Positions 1 to 6,855 are shown, numbered from the stretch's first letter. The stretch is 7,863 nt of DNA from an uncultured Bacteroidales bacterium (GCA_946545765.1 CAMNNS010000068.1:1-7863); one strand, 5' to 3'. The notes: generated from the sequence alone by a model not told the origin. Numbers and translations are program-made.

Positions 1-450
1 ATGGATTCTCCTGTTGAGAAAAAAGAAGACTTGTCGTTTATGACTAACAACACAAGCTCTAACAATGAGCATGTTACAGAAGAAAAACTCCTAAAGGCTT
101 GGGAAAACTATATCAACTATTTTGAAAAAGAATATCCACAATATCCAAGATTTATCTCAAATATAAAAAGTACAAAACCTACTCTTGAGTCTGATAATAT
201 AACGATAGTATTTTTAGTGGCAAGTCTTTCAAGAAAAGAGTGGATAGAAAAAACAACATACAATAGTATGATTCAGTTTCTTTCTAAAGAGTTAAAAAAC
301 AAAGAGATAAAATTAGAAATAAGGATACAAGAAAAAGAAGAAGTAGAAAAGAAACTCTATATGCCACAAGAAAGGGATGCATTCTTTTCTCAAAACAATG
401 CAGATTTTATAGATTTAAAAAATAATTTGGGGGCAGAATTAAATAAATAA
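1..450 (+). CDS. dnaX: Probable C-terminal part of DNA polymerase III subunit tau/gamma (partial at 5' end)
   Basis: The reading frame is open from the first base of the window to a TAA at 448-450, giving 149 residues. An ATG happens to be the first codon, but nothing upstream is visible, so this is more likely the end of a longer gene than a complete small one. No ATPase motifs are present. After a polar, probably disordered segment (about residues 1-27), residues 28-149 have the look of the C-terminal domain of Bacteroidota DnaX. They show a helix with LKAWENY, a beta strand ITIVFLVAS, a helix with MIQFLSKELKN, a strand IKLEIRI, then YMPQERDAFF and a short leucine-containing tail. In that family the domain belongs to the clamp-loader subunit that ties the replicase together. 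The next gene starts 2 nt downstream, so the two are probably co-transcribed. The assignment rests on remembered family pattern only; an unknown small acidic/basic protein remains possible. Confidence 0.55.
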   Translation: MDSPVEKKEDLSFMTNNTSSNNEHVTEEKLLKAWENYINYFEKEYPQYPRFISNIKSTKPTLESDNITIVFLVASLSRKEWIEKTTYNSMIQFLSKELKNKEIKLEIRIQEKEEVEKKLYMPQERDAFFSQNNADFIDLKNNLGAELNK

Positions 451-452
451 GT

Positions 453-1199
453 ATGCGTTTACATTGTGAAAATTTAGTAAAGAAATATGGTTTAAGAACT
501 GTAGTAAAAAATGTCTCATATAATGTAGAACAAGGTGAAATTGTGGGGCTTTTAGGACCTAATGGAGCTGGTAAAACTACAAGTTTTTATATGGTAACTG
601 GTTTAGTTAAACCTAATGCTGGGCGTATATTCCTTGATGATGAAGAGATTACAAACCTTCCAATGTATAAAAGGGCACAAAAAGGATTAGGTTATTTAGC
701 TCAAGAGGCATCGGTTTTTAGGAAACTCACTGTAGAGGATAATATAAATGCTGTAATGGAATTATCCGATTTAACCCCAAAAGAGAGGGCTGAGAGATTA
801 GAAACACTTATCGACGAGTTTTCTCTTCACAAAGTTAGAAAAAGCCTTGGTATTCAACTATCTGGAGGTGAACGGAGAAGATGTGAAATAGCAAGAGCAT
901 TAGCAATAGATCCTAAATTTATCTTATTAGACGAACCTTTTGCCGGGGTAGATCCAATTGCTGTTGAGGATATTCAACACATTATAGCAAAGTTAAAAAA
1001 GAAAAATATCGGGATTATTATTACAGACCATAATGTTCACGAGACATTAGCCATAACAGACAGAGCATATCTTCTTTTTGAAGGTAGCATATTATATAGT
1101 GGCACCCCAGAAGAACTTGCTGCTAATCCCGATGCGAGAAAAAAATATTTGGGTACCAATTTTGATTTAAGAAAAGCAATACTAAACGATCAAAAGTAA
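453..1199 (+). CDS. lptB: LPS export ABC transporter ATP-binding protein LptB
   Basis: This 248-residue protein is the cytoplasmic ATPase that powers LptB2FGC, the complex that extracts lipopolysaccharide from the inner membrane and pushes it along the Lpt bridge to the outer membrane. All ABC motifs are intact: Walker A GPNGAGKTT (35-43), Q-loop Gln84 in YLAQEASVF, signature LSGGE (136-140), Walker B FILLDEP (156-162), D-loop GVD (165-167) and switch His193 in TDHNVHE. The YLAQEASVFRKLTVEDN stretch, the GGERRRCEIARAL signature helix and the TDHNVHETL switch are typical of LptB rather than of amino-acid importers. Length is normal for the family (about 240-250). The ATG lies 2 nt after the stop of the preceding dnaX-like gene, so translation is probably coupled. 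A strong terminator follows 18 nt after the stop. The membrane partners LptF, LptG and LptC are not in the window, which is common because they are usually encoded elsewhere. Confidence 0.95.
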   Translation: MRLHCENLVKKYGLRTVVKNVSYNVEQGEIVGLLGPNGAGKTTSFYMVTGLVKPNAGRIFLDDEEITNLPMYKRAQKGLGYLAQEASVFRKLTVEDNINAVMELSDLTPKERAERLETLIDEFSLHKVRKSLGIQLSGGERRRCEIARALAIDPKFILLDEPFAGVDPIAVEDIQHIIAKLKKKNIGIIITDHNVHETLAITDRAYLLFEGSILYSGTPEELAANPDARKKYLGTNFDLRKAILNDQK

Positions 1200-1216
1200 A
1201 GAGAAATCCACTACTT

Positions 1217-1250
1217 AAAAGAGTCCCAAAATTTTTTGGGACTCTTTTTT
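1217..1250 (+). terminator. Intrinsic terminator after lptB
   Basis: A perfect hairpin has GAGTCCC (1221-1227) pairing with GGGACTC (1238-1244). It is extended outward by AAAA/TTTT (1217-1220 with 1245-1248) and inward by A/T pairs, leaving a loop of about four bases. The 3' arm runs into six T's (1245-1250). This is the textbook rho-independent form. It separates the dnaX-lptB unit from the mraZ operon, so the latter needs its own promoter. The upstream A-run is only four bases, so termination in the reverse direction is less certain. Confidence 0.9.
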
Positions 1251-1304
1251 ATATACAACCATACTACGCAGTTTATATATTGATATTGTGACTTATTCGA
1301 TTAT

Positions 1305-1319
1305 CAACAAATTTTGTTG
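1305..1319. repeat. Short inverted repeat upstream of the mraZ operator
   Basis: CAACAAA (1305-1311) and TTTGTTG (1313-1319) form a perfect 7-bp inverted repeat around a single T. A second copy of TTGTTGA (1326-1332) could pair instead with TCAACAA (1304-1310). With a one-base centre this is better read as a possible protein-binding palindrome than as an RNA hairpin. It lies about 22 nt before the first TGGGA box. No known regulator is recognised, and in such AT-rich DNA it may be chance. Confidence 0.35.
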
Positions 1320-1340
1320 TTTTAATTGTTGAAAACTTTT

Positions 1341-1375
1341 TGGGAAAAAGTGGGAAAAAGTGGGAGAAAGTGGAA
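1341..1375 (+). promoter_or_regulatory. MraZ operator: array of 10-bp direct repeats with TGGGA boxes
   Basis: Four boxes sit at exact 10-bp spacing: TGGGA at 1341, 1351 and 1361, then a degenerate TGGAA at 1371. The intervening 5 bp are AAAAG, AAAAG and GAAAG. Direct repeats of TGGGN separated by 5 bp, immediately upstream of mraZ, are the known binding site of the ring-shaped MraZ regulator in Escherichia coli. Spacing, motif and location all match here. The array ends 11 bp before a likely -7 element and covers the region where the -33 element would lie. Binding should therefore block RNA polymerase, giving autorepression of the dcw operon (inferred). Confidence 0.9.
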
Positions 1376-1385
1376 TTTTTTTATA

Positions 1386-1393
1386 TATTTTTG
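1386..1393 (+). promoter_or_regulatory. Likely -7 promoter element (TAnnTTTG type) for the mraZ operon
   Basis: TATTTTTG fits the Bacteroidota -7 consensus TAnnTTTG exactly and lies 20 nt before the mraZ ATG, implying a short leader of roughly 15 nt. The expected -33 position (about 1363-1366) falls inside the TGGGA array and shows no TTG, so the -33 element is weak or absent. An alternative promoter would use TTTTG at 1312-1316 with a poorer -7 match ending at the TTTG of 1339-1342. Either choice overlaps or abuts the operator. Confidence 0.45.
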
Positions 1394-1400
1394 CCCCTAC

Positions 1401-1406
1401 AAAGGG
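1401..1406 (+). promoter_or_regulatory. Ribosome binding site deciding the mraZ start
   Basis: AAAGGG lies 6 nt before the ATG at 1413. It supports that start over the in-frame TTG at 1326, which has no comparable purine tract and would put the operator and promoter inside the coding region. Confidence 0.5.
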
Positions 1407-1412
1407 ATTAGT

Positions 1413-1889
1413 ATGGTAAAGTTTATTGGTGAATACGAATCTAAATTAGACGACAAAGGGAGAGTAGTTGTACCTTCTGCTTTTAAGTCTATTGTTATCA
1501 ATAGATTAGACGGGGCGTCTTCTAACGATAACCTTGCAGATATTGCTTTTGTTATTAAAAAAAGTCTTTTCTCTAATTGTTTAGAAATGTACACCTATCA
1601 ACAATGGGAACAAGAATCAGAGGAAATAAAAGGGCGACTTAACTTTTTTAATCCAGAGCACGATAAATTCTGGAGAGAGTACTCAAGAGACAGAGCTTTA
1701 GTTACTTTAGATCGTAAAGTCGGGAGAATCATTATCCCTAAAACTCTTCTAAAAAAGATTGGTGTAGATAAAGAGATAATCTTTGCAGGAAATGACTTTA
1801 AAATAGAGATTTGGGCAAAAGAAAACTATAACAAAACAAAAATGGAGGAGAAAGCATTTGTAAATCTTGCAACAAAAATTCTCGGATGA
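1413..1889 (+). CDS. mraZ: Division/cell wall cluster transcriptional repressor MraZ
   Basis: MraZ is a DNA-binding protein of the SpoVT-AbrB fold that forms a ring-like oligomer, binds TGGGN direct repeats and regulates its own dcw operon. From the ATG at 1413 the protein has 158 residues, close to the usual 145-155. It shows two tandem swapped-hairpin repeats. The first has FIGEYESKLDDKGRVVVP (residues 4-21). The second has TLDRKVGRIIIPKTLL (98-113). DxKGR (13-17) and its degenerate counterpart RKVGR (101-105) are the conserved DNA-contacting segments. The frame extends upstream to a TTG at 1326. That extension encodes a repetitive, basic, Trp- and Lys-rich stretch that is only the translation of the operator repeats, so the ATG at 1413 is preferred: MraZ proteins start just before the GEY motif and this ATG has an RBS. 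The stop overlaps the rsmH start by 4 nt (ATGA). The presence of its binding array at 1341-1375 makes autoregulation very likely. Confidence 0.95.
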   Translation: MVKFIGEYESKLDDKGRVVVPSAFKSIVINRLDGASSNDNLADIAFVIKKSLFSNCLEMYTYQQWEQESEEIKGRLNFFNPEHDKFWREYSRDRALVTLDRKVGRIIIPKTLLKKIGVDKEIIFAGNDFKIEIWAKENYNKTKMEEKAFVNLATKILG

Positions 1890-2776
1890 CTTTAGAAGAT
1901 AAAACGTATCACACAGCAGTACTGCTTAATGAGAGTGTAGATGCTCTCTGCATAGATGCAAATCTTACTAAAAAGAATGGCATTTATATAGATGCCACAT
2001 TAGGAGGTGGAGGACACACAAAGCTTATCCTCAGCAAATTAGGAGAAAACGGAAAATTAATAGTGTTCGACCAAGATAACGAGGCTATTAAAAATGCACC
2101 ACAAGATAAAAGAGTTATAAGCGTTAACAATAATTTTAGATTTATAGAGAACTATATTAACTATATCTCTAAAAGTGGAGAGATTGAGGGTATTATTGCA
2201 GACCTCGGCGTATCGTCACACCAATTTGATACCGATTATAGAGGATTCTCGTATAGGTTTGATGCTAAATTAGATATGAGAATGAATAGCTCCTCAAATA
2301 TTACTGCAGGTGAGATTATTAAAAATTACTCAAAAGAACAATTGACAAAAATATTTAAAGAGTTTGGAGAGTTAGATAACGGAGAGAGAGTAGCAAAAGA
2401 AATATATAATTCTAAAGGTAAGATAGAGACAACCAAAGAGTTATGCGAATGTTTAAATAAGTTCTACACTGCTCAAACAGAGAGAAAATTTTTAGGCAAA
2501 GTATTTCAGGCACTTAGGATAGAGGTTAATTCAGAAATGAGAGCATTAAAAGACCTTCTATCGGGAAGTCAGAATATATTAGCAAAACATGGAAGGATTG
2601 CAATTATATCTTATCACTCTTTAGAGGATAGAATTGTTAAGAACTTTTTTAAAGAGGCAAATGATAGTGGAGTAATGAAAATTATCACTAAAAAGCCGAT
2701 TCTTCCTAAAGAAGAAGAGATAAGGAAAAACGGAAGAAGCAGAAGCGCTAAACTCAGAATTGCAGAAAAATTATAA
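1886..2776 (+). CDS. rsmH: 16S rRNA (cytosine(1402)-N(4))-methyltransferase RsmH
   Basis: RsmH (older name MraW) uses S-adenosylmethionine to methylate N4 of C1402 in the decoding centre of 16S rRNA. The 296-residue protein is of normal length and carries the whole family signature: HTAVLLNES (9-17), the SAM-binding loop DATLGGGGHT (36-45), FDQD (61-64), DLGVSSHQ (106-113), DMRM (130-133), FQALRIEVN (207-215), SYHSLEDR (242-249) and the basic C-terminal RSRSAKLR (284-291). The insertion between DMRM and FQALR is the family's small helical domain. The ATG at 1886 overlaps the mraZ stop as ATGA, which indicates translational coupling. The next gene begins 3 nt after its TAA. Its position right after mraZ is conserved across very distant bacteria. 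Nothing is missing or unusual. Confidence 0.97.
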   Translation: MTLEDKTYHTAVLLNESVDALCIDANLTKKNGIYIDATLGGGGHTKLILSKLGENGKLIVFDQDNEAIKNAPQDKRVISVNNNFRFIENYINYISKSGEIEGIIADLGVSSHQFDTDYRGFSYRFDAKLDMRMNSSSNITAGEIIKNYSKEQLTKIFKEFGELDNGERVAKEIYNSKGKIETTKELCECLNKFYTAQTERKFLGKVFQALRIEVNSEMRALKDLLSGSQNILAKHGRIAIISYHSLEDRIVKNFFKEANDSGVMKIITKKPILPKEEEIRKNGRSRSAKLRIAEKL

Positions 2777-2779
2777 GAG

Positions 2780-3118
2780 ATGGCTAAGAAAAAGAATACA
2801 ATCATTAGAGATATTGCTGGTGGACAATTTCTTATAAGAGAAAATGTCTCAAAGTCATGGCCATTTATCATATATATAGTTCTCCTGATTTTTATCTATA
2901 TGTCGCTGAATATTGTTGTTGTAAGTACAAAAAAGACAAAAAGCAAGAATTCGGTTGAAATCAAAAACCTTAAAGCAGACTATATTAGTAAGGAGGCTAA
3001 GTTACAGAATCAGAGTAGTAGAGAACAGATAATAATTAAGCTTAAACAGAATGGTTCAACATTACAGAATCCAACTCATCCTGCACAAAAAGTTAAATTA
3101 GAAGTAGATCAAGATTAA
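2780..3118 (+). CDS. ftsL: FtsL-like septum formation protein (Bacteroidota type)
   Basis: This is a 112-residue bitopic membrane protein between rsmH and ftsI, where ftsL lies in dcw clusters. The N-terminus is basic and cytoplasmic (MAKKK), followed by the IAGGQFLIRENVSKSWPF region (12-29) that resembles the IxGGxF lead-in of Bacteroidota FtsL-like proteins. There is one transmembrane helix at about 28-48, then a mostly polar periplasmic segment (about 50-90) with heptad-like hydrophobic spacing that could form a short coiled coil. In the divisome FtsL pairs with FtsB/DivIC-type proteins and helps activate the septal synthase FtsW-FtsI. Primary sequence is poorly conserved in this family, so the name rests on size, topology, the GGxF lead-in and position. 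The gene starts 3 nt after rsmH, and its TAA shares one base with the ftsI ATG (TAATG), so the trio is probably translationally coupled. Confidence 0.8.
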   Translation: MAKKKNTIIRDIAGGQFLIRENVSKSWPFIIYIVLLIFIYMSLNIVVVSTKKTKSKNSVEIKNLKADYISKEAKLQNQSSREQIIIKLKQNGSTLQNPTHPAQKVKLEVDQD

Positions 3119-5250
3119 TGGAGAGGACAGAAAACATATTTAGAAAATTTGCAAATGTCTATAGGATATTCTTTCTATTAAGTGTCCTTGTTTTTGCCCG
3201 TATAGTCTATCTCCAATTTTTTGACAAATCATTAGAAGGAAAAGATATTAAGCTATCTTTCAGAGAGGTAGAAATACCTGCATCGCGAGGAGATATATTA
3301 GCTCACGATGGTAAAACTTTAGCTACAAGTGTCCCTTTCTATATTGTAAGAATGGATTGTACTGTTTCTGCAGATAGTGTATTTAACTCAGGTATAGATA
3401 GTTTGGCAATCTGTTTATCTCAGATGTATAAAGACAAATCTTATGTTGAATACAAAAAATTGATTGTTAATGGGAGAAAAAATAATAAGAGATACCTTAC
3501 TCTAAATAAAATTGCAATAGATTATTCCGATCTTTCTAAAGTAAAGAGATTCCCAATTTTTAGAAAGGGGGGAAATAAAGGGGGAATAATTATAGAAGAA
3601 ATTTATAAAAGAAACAATCCTTACGGAAGGAAAGCTTATAGAACAATAGGTTTTATGAACTCGCAAGGGGTTGGTACCGGTATAGAAAGTTCAAAAAATT
3701 ACTATTTAAAAGGGGTATCAGGAAAACAGATTGAACAGAGAAGAGAGGGTGGAGAATGGGTACCTATAAATGGTTCTGAAAATATTCCTCCTCAAGATGG
3801 ATATGACATTAGAACTACAATAGATATTGATATTCAAGAAGCAACAGAAACAGCTCTAAAAGAACAGCTTACCAAAGGATATAACATAGAGGGGGCTACA
3901 GCTGTTGTTATGGAGACAAAAACTGGAGCAATAAGGGCTATTGCCAATCTAAAAAATGATGGGAGGGGAGGATTTGATGAATCTCTCAACTATGCTATAG
4001 GTCAGGCAACTGAACCGGGCTCTGTTCTTAAACTTGTTACCCTTATATCTGTTTTGGAAGAAGGCTATGTTGATTTAAATACCCCTATAGATGGGAGTGG
4101 GGGCAATTGGGTATATAAAGGGCAACGAGTTACAGATGGTCATCATACTGGATTAACAACAGTAAAGGGTGCTTTTGCAATCTCTTCTAATGTTTGTTTT
4201 GCAAAACTTGCTACAGGGTGCTACGAAAATAGAATTAAAGACTATGTTGATAGGTTGAACAATATGAAAATAGGAGAGAGATTTAACATAGATATTTTAG
4301 GAGAAGCACCTGCTACTATATATGGAGAAGAATTTATTAAATCTCACCCTGGTATATTAGCCTCAATGGGATTTGGTTATGGATTGCTAATCACACCTTT
4401 ACACACTTTAACTTTTTATAATGCTATTGCTAACAATGGCAAAATGATGAAGCCATATTTTATTGAGAGCTACGAAAGGAATGGACAAGTAATAAAGTCG
4501 TTTTCCCCTACTGTGATTAGTGGAGCTATTTGTTCTAAAGAGAGTGTAAGAAAAGCTAAAGAAGCTTTGAGGGCAGTAGTTACAGAAGGGACAGGAAAAA
4601 TGATGAGAAATGACAACTACGAGATAAGTGGAAAAACTGGCACTGCAAGGATTGCTTTTGAAGGTGGTGGGTATGAAAGAAATGGAATGAGGAGATACCA
4701 AGCAAGCTTTTGTGGTTTCTTCCCTTCTGAGAATCCCCTATACTCTGTCATAGTTGTACTATATTCTGCCCCTACAGCTGGTAATTTTTATGGGGCTACT
4801 CAAGCTGGTCCTCCATTTAAATATATCGCAGATTTTATATATGCCAACACTCCAGAGTTTAAATCTGTTTTAAATGGTAAACAGAGAGAAAAAATAGATG
4901 AACAACCTATAATTGCTAAGGGCAGAGGGAGCGAGAGTTATCTGGTTATAAACAACTTAACAATTGGCGGTAAAAATAAACTTTTAAACACAATCAAGGA
5001 TAAAAACTGGATAGGTTACTCTAATGACACCAATTCTTTTGAACTTAAAAGAATTGATATGTACCCAGATTCATTAGTTGATGTAACCGATATGGGCTTA
5101 AAAGATGCCCTATTTGTCCTTGAAAATCAAGGATACAAAGTTAATTTTAGTGGAGAGGGAAGAGTAATATCTCAAGAGCCTCCTCCTGGTACACATATTC
5201 AAAAAAATAGCGTTGTACATATTGTCCTTTCAAAAGAGAGAAAAAAATAA
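3118..5250 (+). CDS. ftsI: Septal peptidoglycan transpeptidase FtsI (class B PBP, PBP3-like) with C-terminal PASTA domain
   Basis: This inner-membrane enzyme cross-links septal peptidoglycan and is the target of beta-lactams. The 710-residue protein has a short cytoplasmic tail and one signal-anchor helix (about 16-35), then a periplasmic pedestal. The pedestal contains EIPASRGDILAHDG (52-65), KGGIIIEE (154-161) and RTIGFMN (175-181). The transpeptidase domain has the catalytic triad motifs: S302-V-L-K305 in EPGSVLKL, S356-S-N358, and K506-T-G508 in SGKTGTAR. A PASTA domain covers about 651-706 (VTDMGLKDALFVLENQGYKV, then QEPPPGTHI). PASTA tails on FtsI are unusual in Proteobacteria but regular in Bacteroidota. 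Residues about 585-645 between the catalytic and PASTA domains are a less recognisable linker. There is no glycosyltransferase domain; the FtsW partner is expected further downstream. The ATG overlaps the ftsL stop by 1 nt. All active-site residues are present, so the enzyme should be functional. Confidence 0.95.
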   Translation: MERTENIFRKFANVYRIFFLLSVLVFARIVYLQFFDKSLEGKDIKLSFREVEIPASRGDILAHDGKTLATSVPFYIVRMDCTVSADSVFNSGIDSLAICLSQMYKDKSYVEYKKLIVNGRKNNKRYLTLNKIAIDYSDLSKVKRFPIFRKGGNKGGIIIEEIYKRNNPYGRKAYRTIGFMNSQGVGTGIESSKNYYLKGVSGKQIEQRREGGEWVPINGSENIPPQDGYDIRTTIDIDIQEATETALKEQLTKGYNIEGATAVVMETKTGAIRAIANLKNDGRGGFDESLNYAIGQATEPGSVLKLVTLISVLEEGYVDLNTPIDGSGGNWVYKGQRVTDGHHTGLTTVKGAFAISSNVCFAKLATGCYENRIKDYVDRLNNMKIGERFNIDILGEAPATIYGEEFIKSHPGILASMGFGYGLLITPLHTLTFYNAIANNGKMMKPYFIESYERNGQVIKSFSPTVISGAICSKESVRKAKEALRAVVTEGTGKMMRNDNYEISGKTGTARIAFEGGGYERNGMRRYQASFCGFFPSENPLYSVIVVLYSAPTAGNFYGATQAGPPFKYIADFIYANTPEFKSVLNGKQREKIDEQPIIAKGRGSESYLVINNLTIGGKNKLLNTIKDKNWIGYSNDTNSFELKRIDMYPDSLVDVTDMGLKDALFVLENQGYKVNFSGEGRVISQEPPPGTHIQKNSVVHIVLSKERKK

Positions 5251-5260
5251 TATAAGAGAT

Positions 5261-6790
5261 ATGAATTTAGGAGATTTATTACATGGTGTAAATGTCATTA
5301 GAGAGTTCCAAGGAAGAGAAGAATTAAGAGATGGGACTGCAATGCAATGCCTTGCTAATGCTAATGATGTTAAGGGGGTATTTGCCGATTCGAGAAAATG
5401 CAAACGTGGATCATTATTCATAGCCGTAAACGGTGCTAAGGAAAATGGTGGTCAGTATATTAGAGATGCCGTAGAAAAGGGGGCACAATATATTGTTTGC
5501 GAAAACATACCAGAAAATGAGATTGAGCCATTAAGAAATGGAGAGAGAGATATTGTAGTATATATTATTGTAAAAGATAGTAGAGAGGCTTTGTACAAGA
5601 TCGCCACTAATTACTACCAGAACCCTTCAGAAAAAATCAAATTAGTAGGAGTAACCGGGACAAATGGTAAAACTTCAGTCGCAACGCTTCTATACCAGAC
5701 CTTTACACAACTCGGGCATAAGTGTGGATTAATATCTACTATTGCAAATTATATCGGCGATAAAAAATTTACAACTAATAATACTACACCGGGTTCTATA
5801 GAACTCAATGAATTACTGAACAATATGGTAAATGAAGGTTGTAAATATTGTTTTATGGAGGTAAGTTCTCACTCTATAGACCAAGAGAGGATTGCAGGAT
5901 TAAAATATGAAGGTGGAATATTTACAAACCTTACCCACGACCATTTAGATTATCACAAAACTTTTGAAAATTATAGAAACTGTAAAAAAAGATTCTTTGA
6001 TCTTCTTAAAAAGGAGGCTTTTGCCCTTACTAATATAGATGACAAAAATGGGCACTATATGGTACAAAACACTTCTGCACAAGTATATACTTATTCTTGT
6101 AGGGATATTGCCGATTATAAAACAAGAATTGTAGAACAGAGTATAGATGGAATGCAACTAAACATAAATGGCACATATCTCAACTGTAATTTTATTGGAG
6201 AGTATAATGCAGAGAATCTTACAGCAATATATGGAGCTGCTATGCTTTTAGGTGCACCCCATGATGAGGTTGTAAAAATAATGAGTTCACTTCACTCTGT
6301 TTCTGGAAGATTAGAATATTGCAGAGGCAAAGATAACATTGTTGCAGCAGTTGATTACGCCCATACTCCCGATGCATTAGAAAATGTTTTAAAAACTCTA
6401 AAATCTTTAAAACCACAAGGAGGGTTAATTTGTGTATTTGGCTGCGGTGGCGATAGAGATAAAACCAAGCGTCCCGAAATGGGAAAGATTGCAGGGAAAT
6501 ATGGAGATAAAATCTATGTAACCTCCGATAATCCAAGAACAGAGAATCCTCTTGTGATAATTGATGATATTAAATCTGGAATGACTCAAGAGATAAGGGA
6601 AAAGACAATTATCATTCCAGATAGAAAAGAAGCTATTATAGAGGCGATAAAAGAGGCACAACCAAATGCGATAGTTCTAATCGCTGGAAAAGGGCATGAG
6701 GATTATCAAATAATCGGAACAACAAAATATCATTTAGATGATAAAGAAGTTGTTAAGACCGCCTTTGAAATAAAAGAAAAAATTAGATAA
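5261..6790 (+). CDS. murE: UDP-N-acetylmuramoyl-L-alanyl-D-glutamate--2,6-diaminopimelate ligase MurE
   Basis: MurE is a cytoplasmic, ATP-dependent ligase that adds the third residue to the peptidoglycan stem peptide. From the ATG at 5261 it has 509 residues. Three Mur domains are visible. The N-terminal UDP-binding domain includes ADSRKCKRGSLFIAVNG (42-58). The central ATPase has P-loop GVTGTNGKT (130-138), TTPG (175-178), EVSSHS (200-205), HDHLDYH (226-232) and probable carbamylated Lys242. The C-terminal domain has DYAHTPDAL (365-373), GCGGDRDKTKRP (394-405), D423-N-P-R426 and GKGHED (476-481). DNPR is the signature of meso-diaminopimelate-adding enzymes, against lysine-type MurE. The frame continues upstream to a TTG at 5213 inside ftsI, but the ATG at 5261 is preferred: it gives the usual MNLxxLL opening and lies 10 nt after the ftsI stop. 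No clear Shine-Dalgarno is seen, only the purine-rich AAGAGA. Confidence 0.96.
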   Translation: MNLGDLLHGVNVIREFQGREELRDGTAMQCLANANDVKGVFADSRKCKRGSLFIAVNGAKENGGQYIRDAVEKGAQYIVCENIPENEIEPLRNGERDIVVYIIVKDSREALYKIATNYYQNPSEKIKLVGVTGTNGKTSVATLLYQTFTQLGHKCGLISTIANYIGDKKFTTNNTTPGSIELNELLNNMVNEGCKYCFMEVSSHSIDQERIAGLKYEGGIFTNLTHDHLDYHKTFENYRNCKKRFFDLLKKEAFALTNIDDKNGHYMVQNTSAQVYTYSCRDIADYKTRIVEQSIDGMQLNINGTYLNCNFIGEYNAENLTAIYGAAMLLGAPHDEVVKIMSSLHSVSGRLEYCRGKDNIVAAVDYAHTPDALENVLKTLKSLKPQGGLICVFGCGGDRDKTKRPEMGKIAGKYGDKIYVTSDNPRTENPLVIIDDIKSGMTQEIREKTIIIPDRKEAIIEAIKEAQPNAIVLIAGKGHEDYQIIGTTKYHLDDKEVVKTAFEIKEKIR

Positions 6791-6849
6791 AGCGTTTAAT
6801 AAAAGCAAACTATAAAACATAAACAATTTGAATAAATTACAATAATATA

Positions 6850-6855
6850 AGGGAG
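6850..6855 (+). promoter_or_regulatory. Ribosome binding site of mraY
   Basis: AGGGAG lies 5 nt before the ATG at 6861. It is the most Shine-Dalgarno-like site in the window, which suits mraY being the one gene in the operon not coupled to an upstream stop: it is separated from murE by 70 AT-rich bases with no terminator. Confidence 0.6.

Noticed and set aside
1301..1309. TTATCAACA resembling a DnaA box near the dnaX-like gene
   Set aside because: It differs from TTATNCACA at a core position, it is single, and it is explained equally well as part of the CAACAAA palindrome.
3567..3584. Two G-runs (six and five G's) inside ftsI as possible slippage or phase-variation sites
   Set aside because: They encode the KGGNKGG segment, whose second GG is conserved in FtsI relatives; the runs are short and the frame is intact.
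4408..4701. Minus-strand open frames inside ftsI, rsmH, murE and mraZ
   Set aside because: All are antisense to well-identified genes, have no recognisable domains, and are expected by chance in AT-rich coding DNA.
5213..5260. TTG-initiated extension of murE into ftsI
   Set aside because: It would add 16 residues overlapping the ftsI end; MurE proteins start at the MNLxxLL segment, which matches the ATG at 5261.
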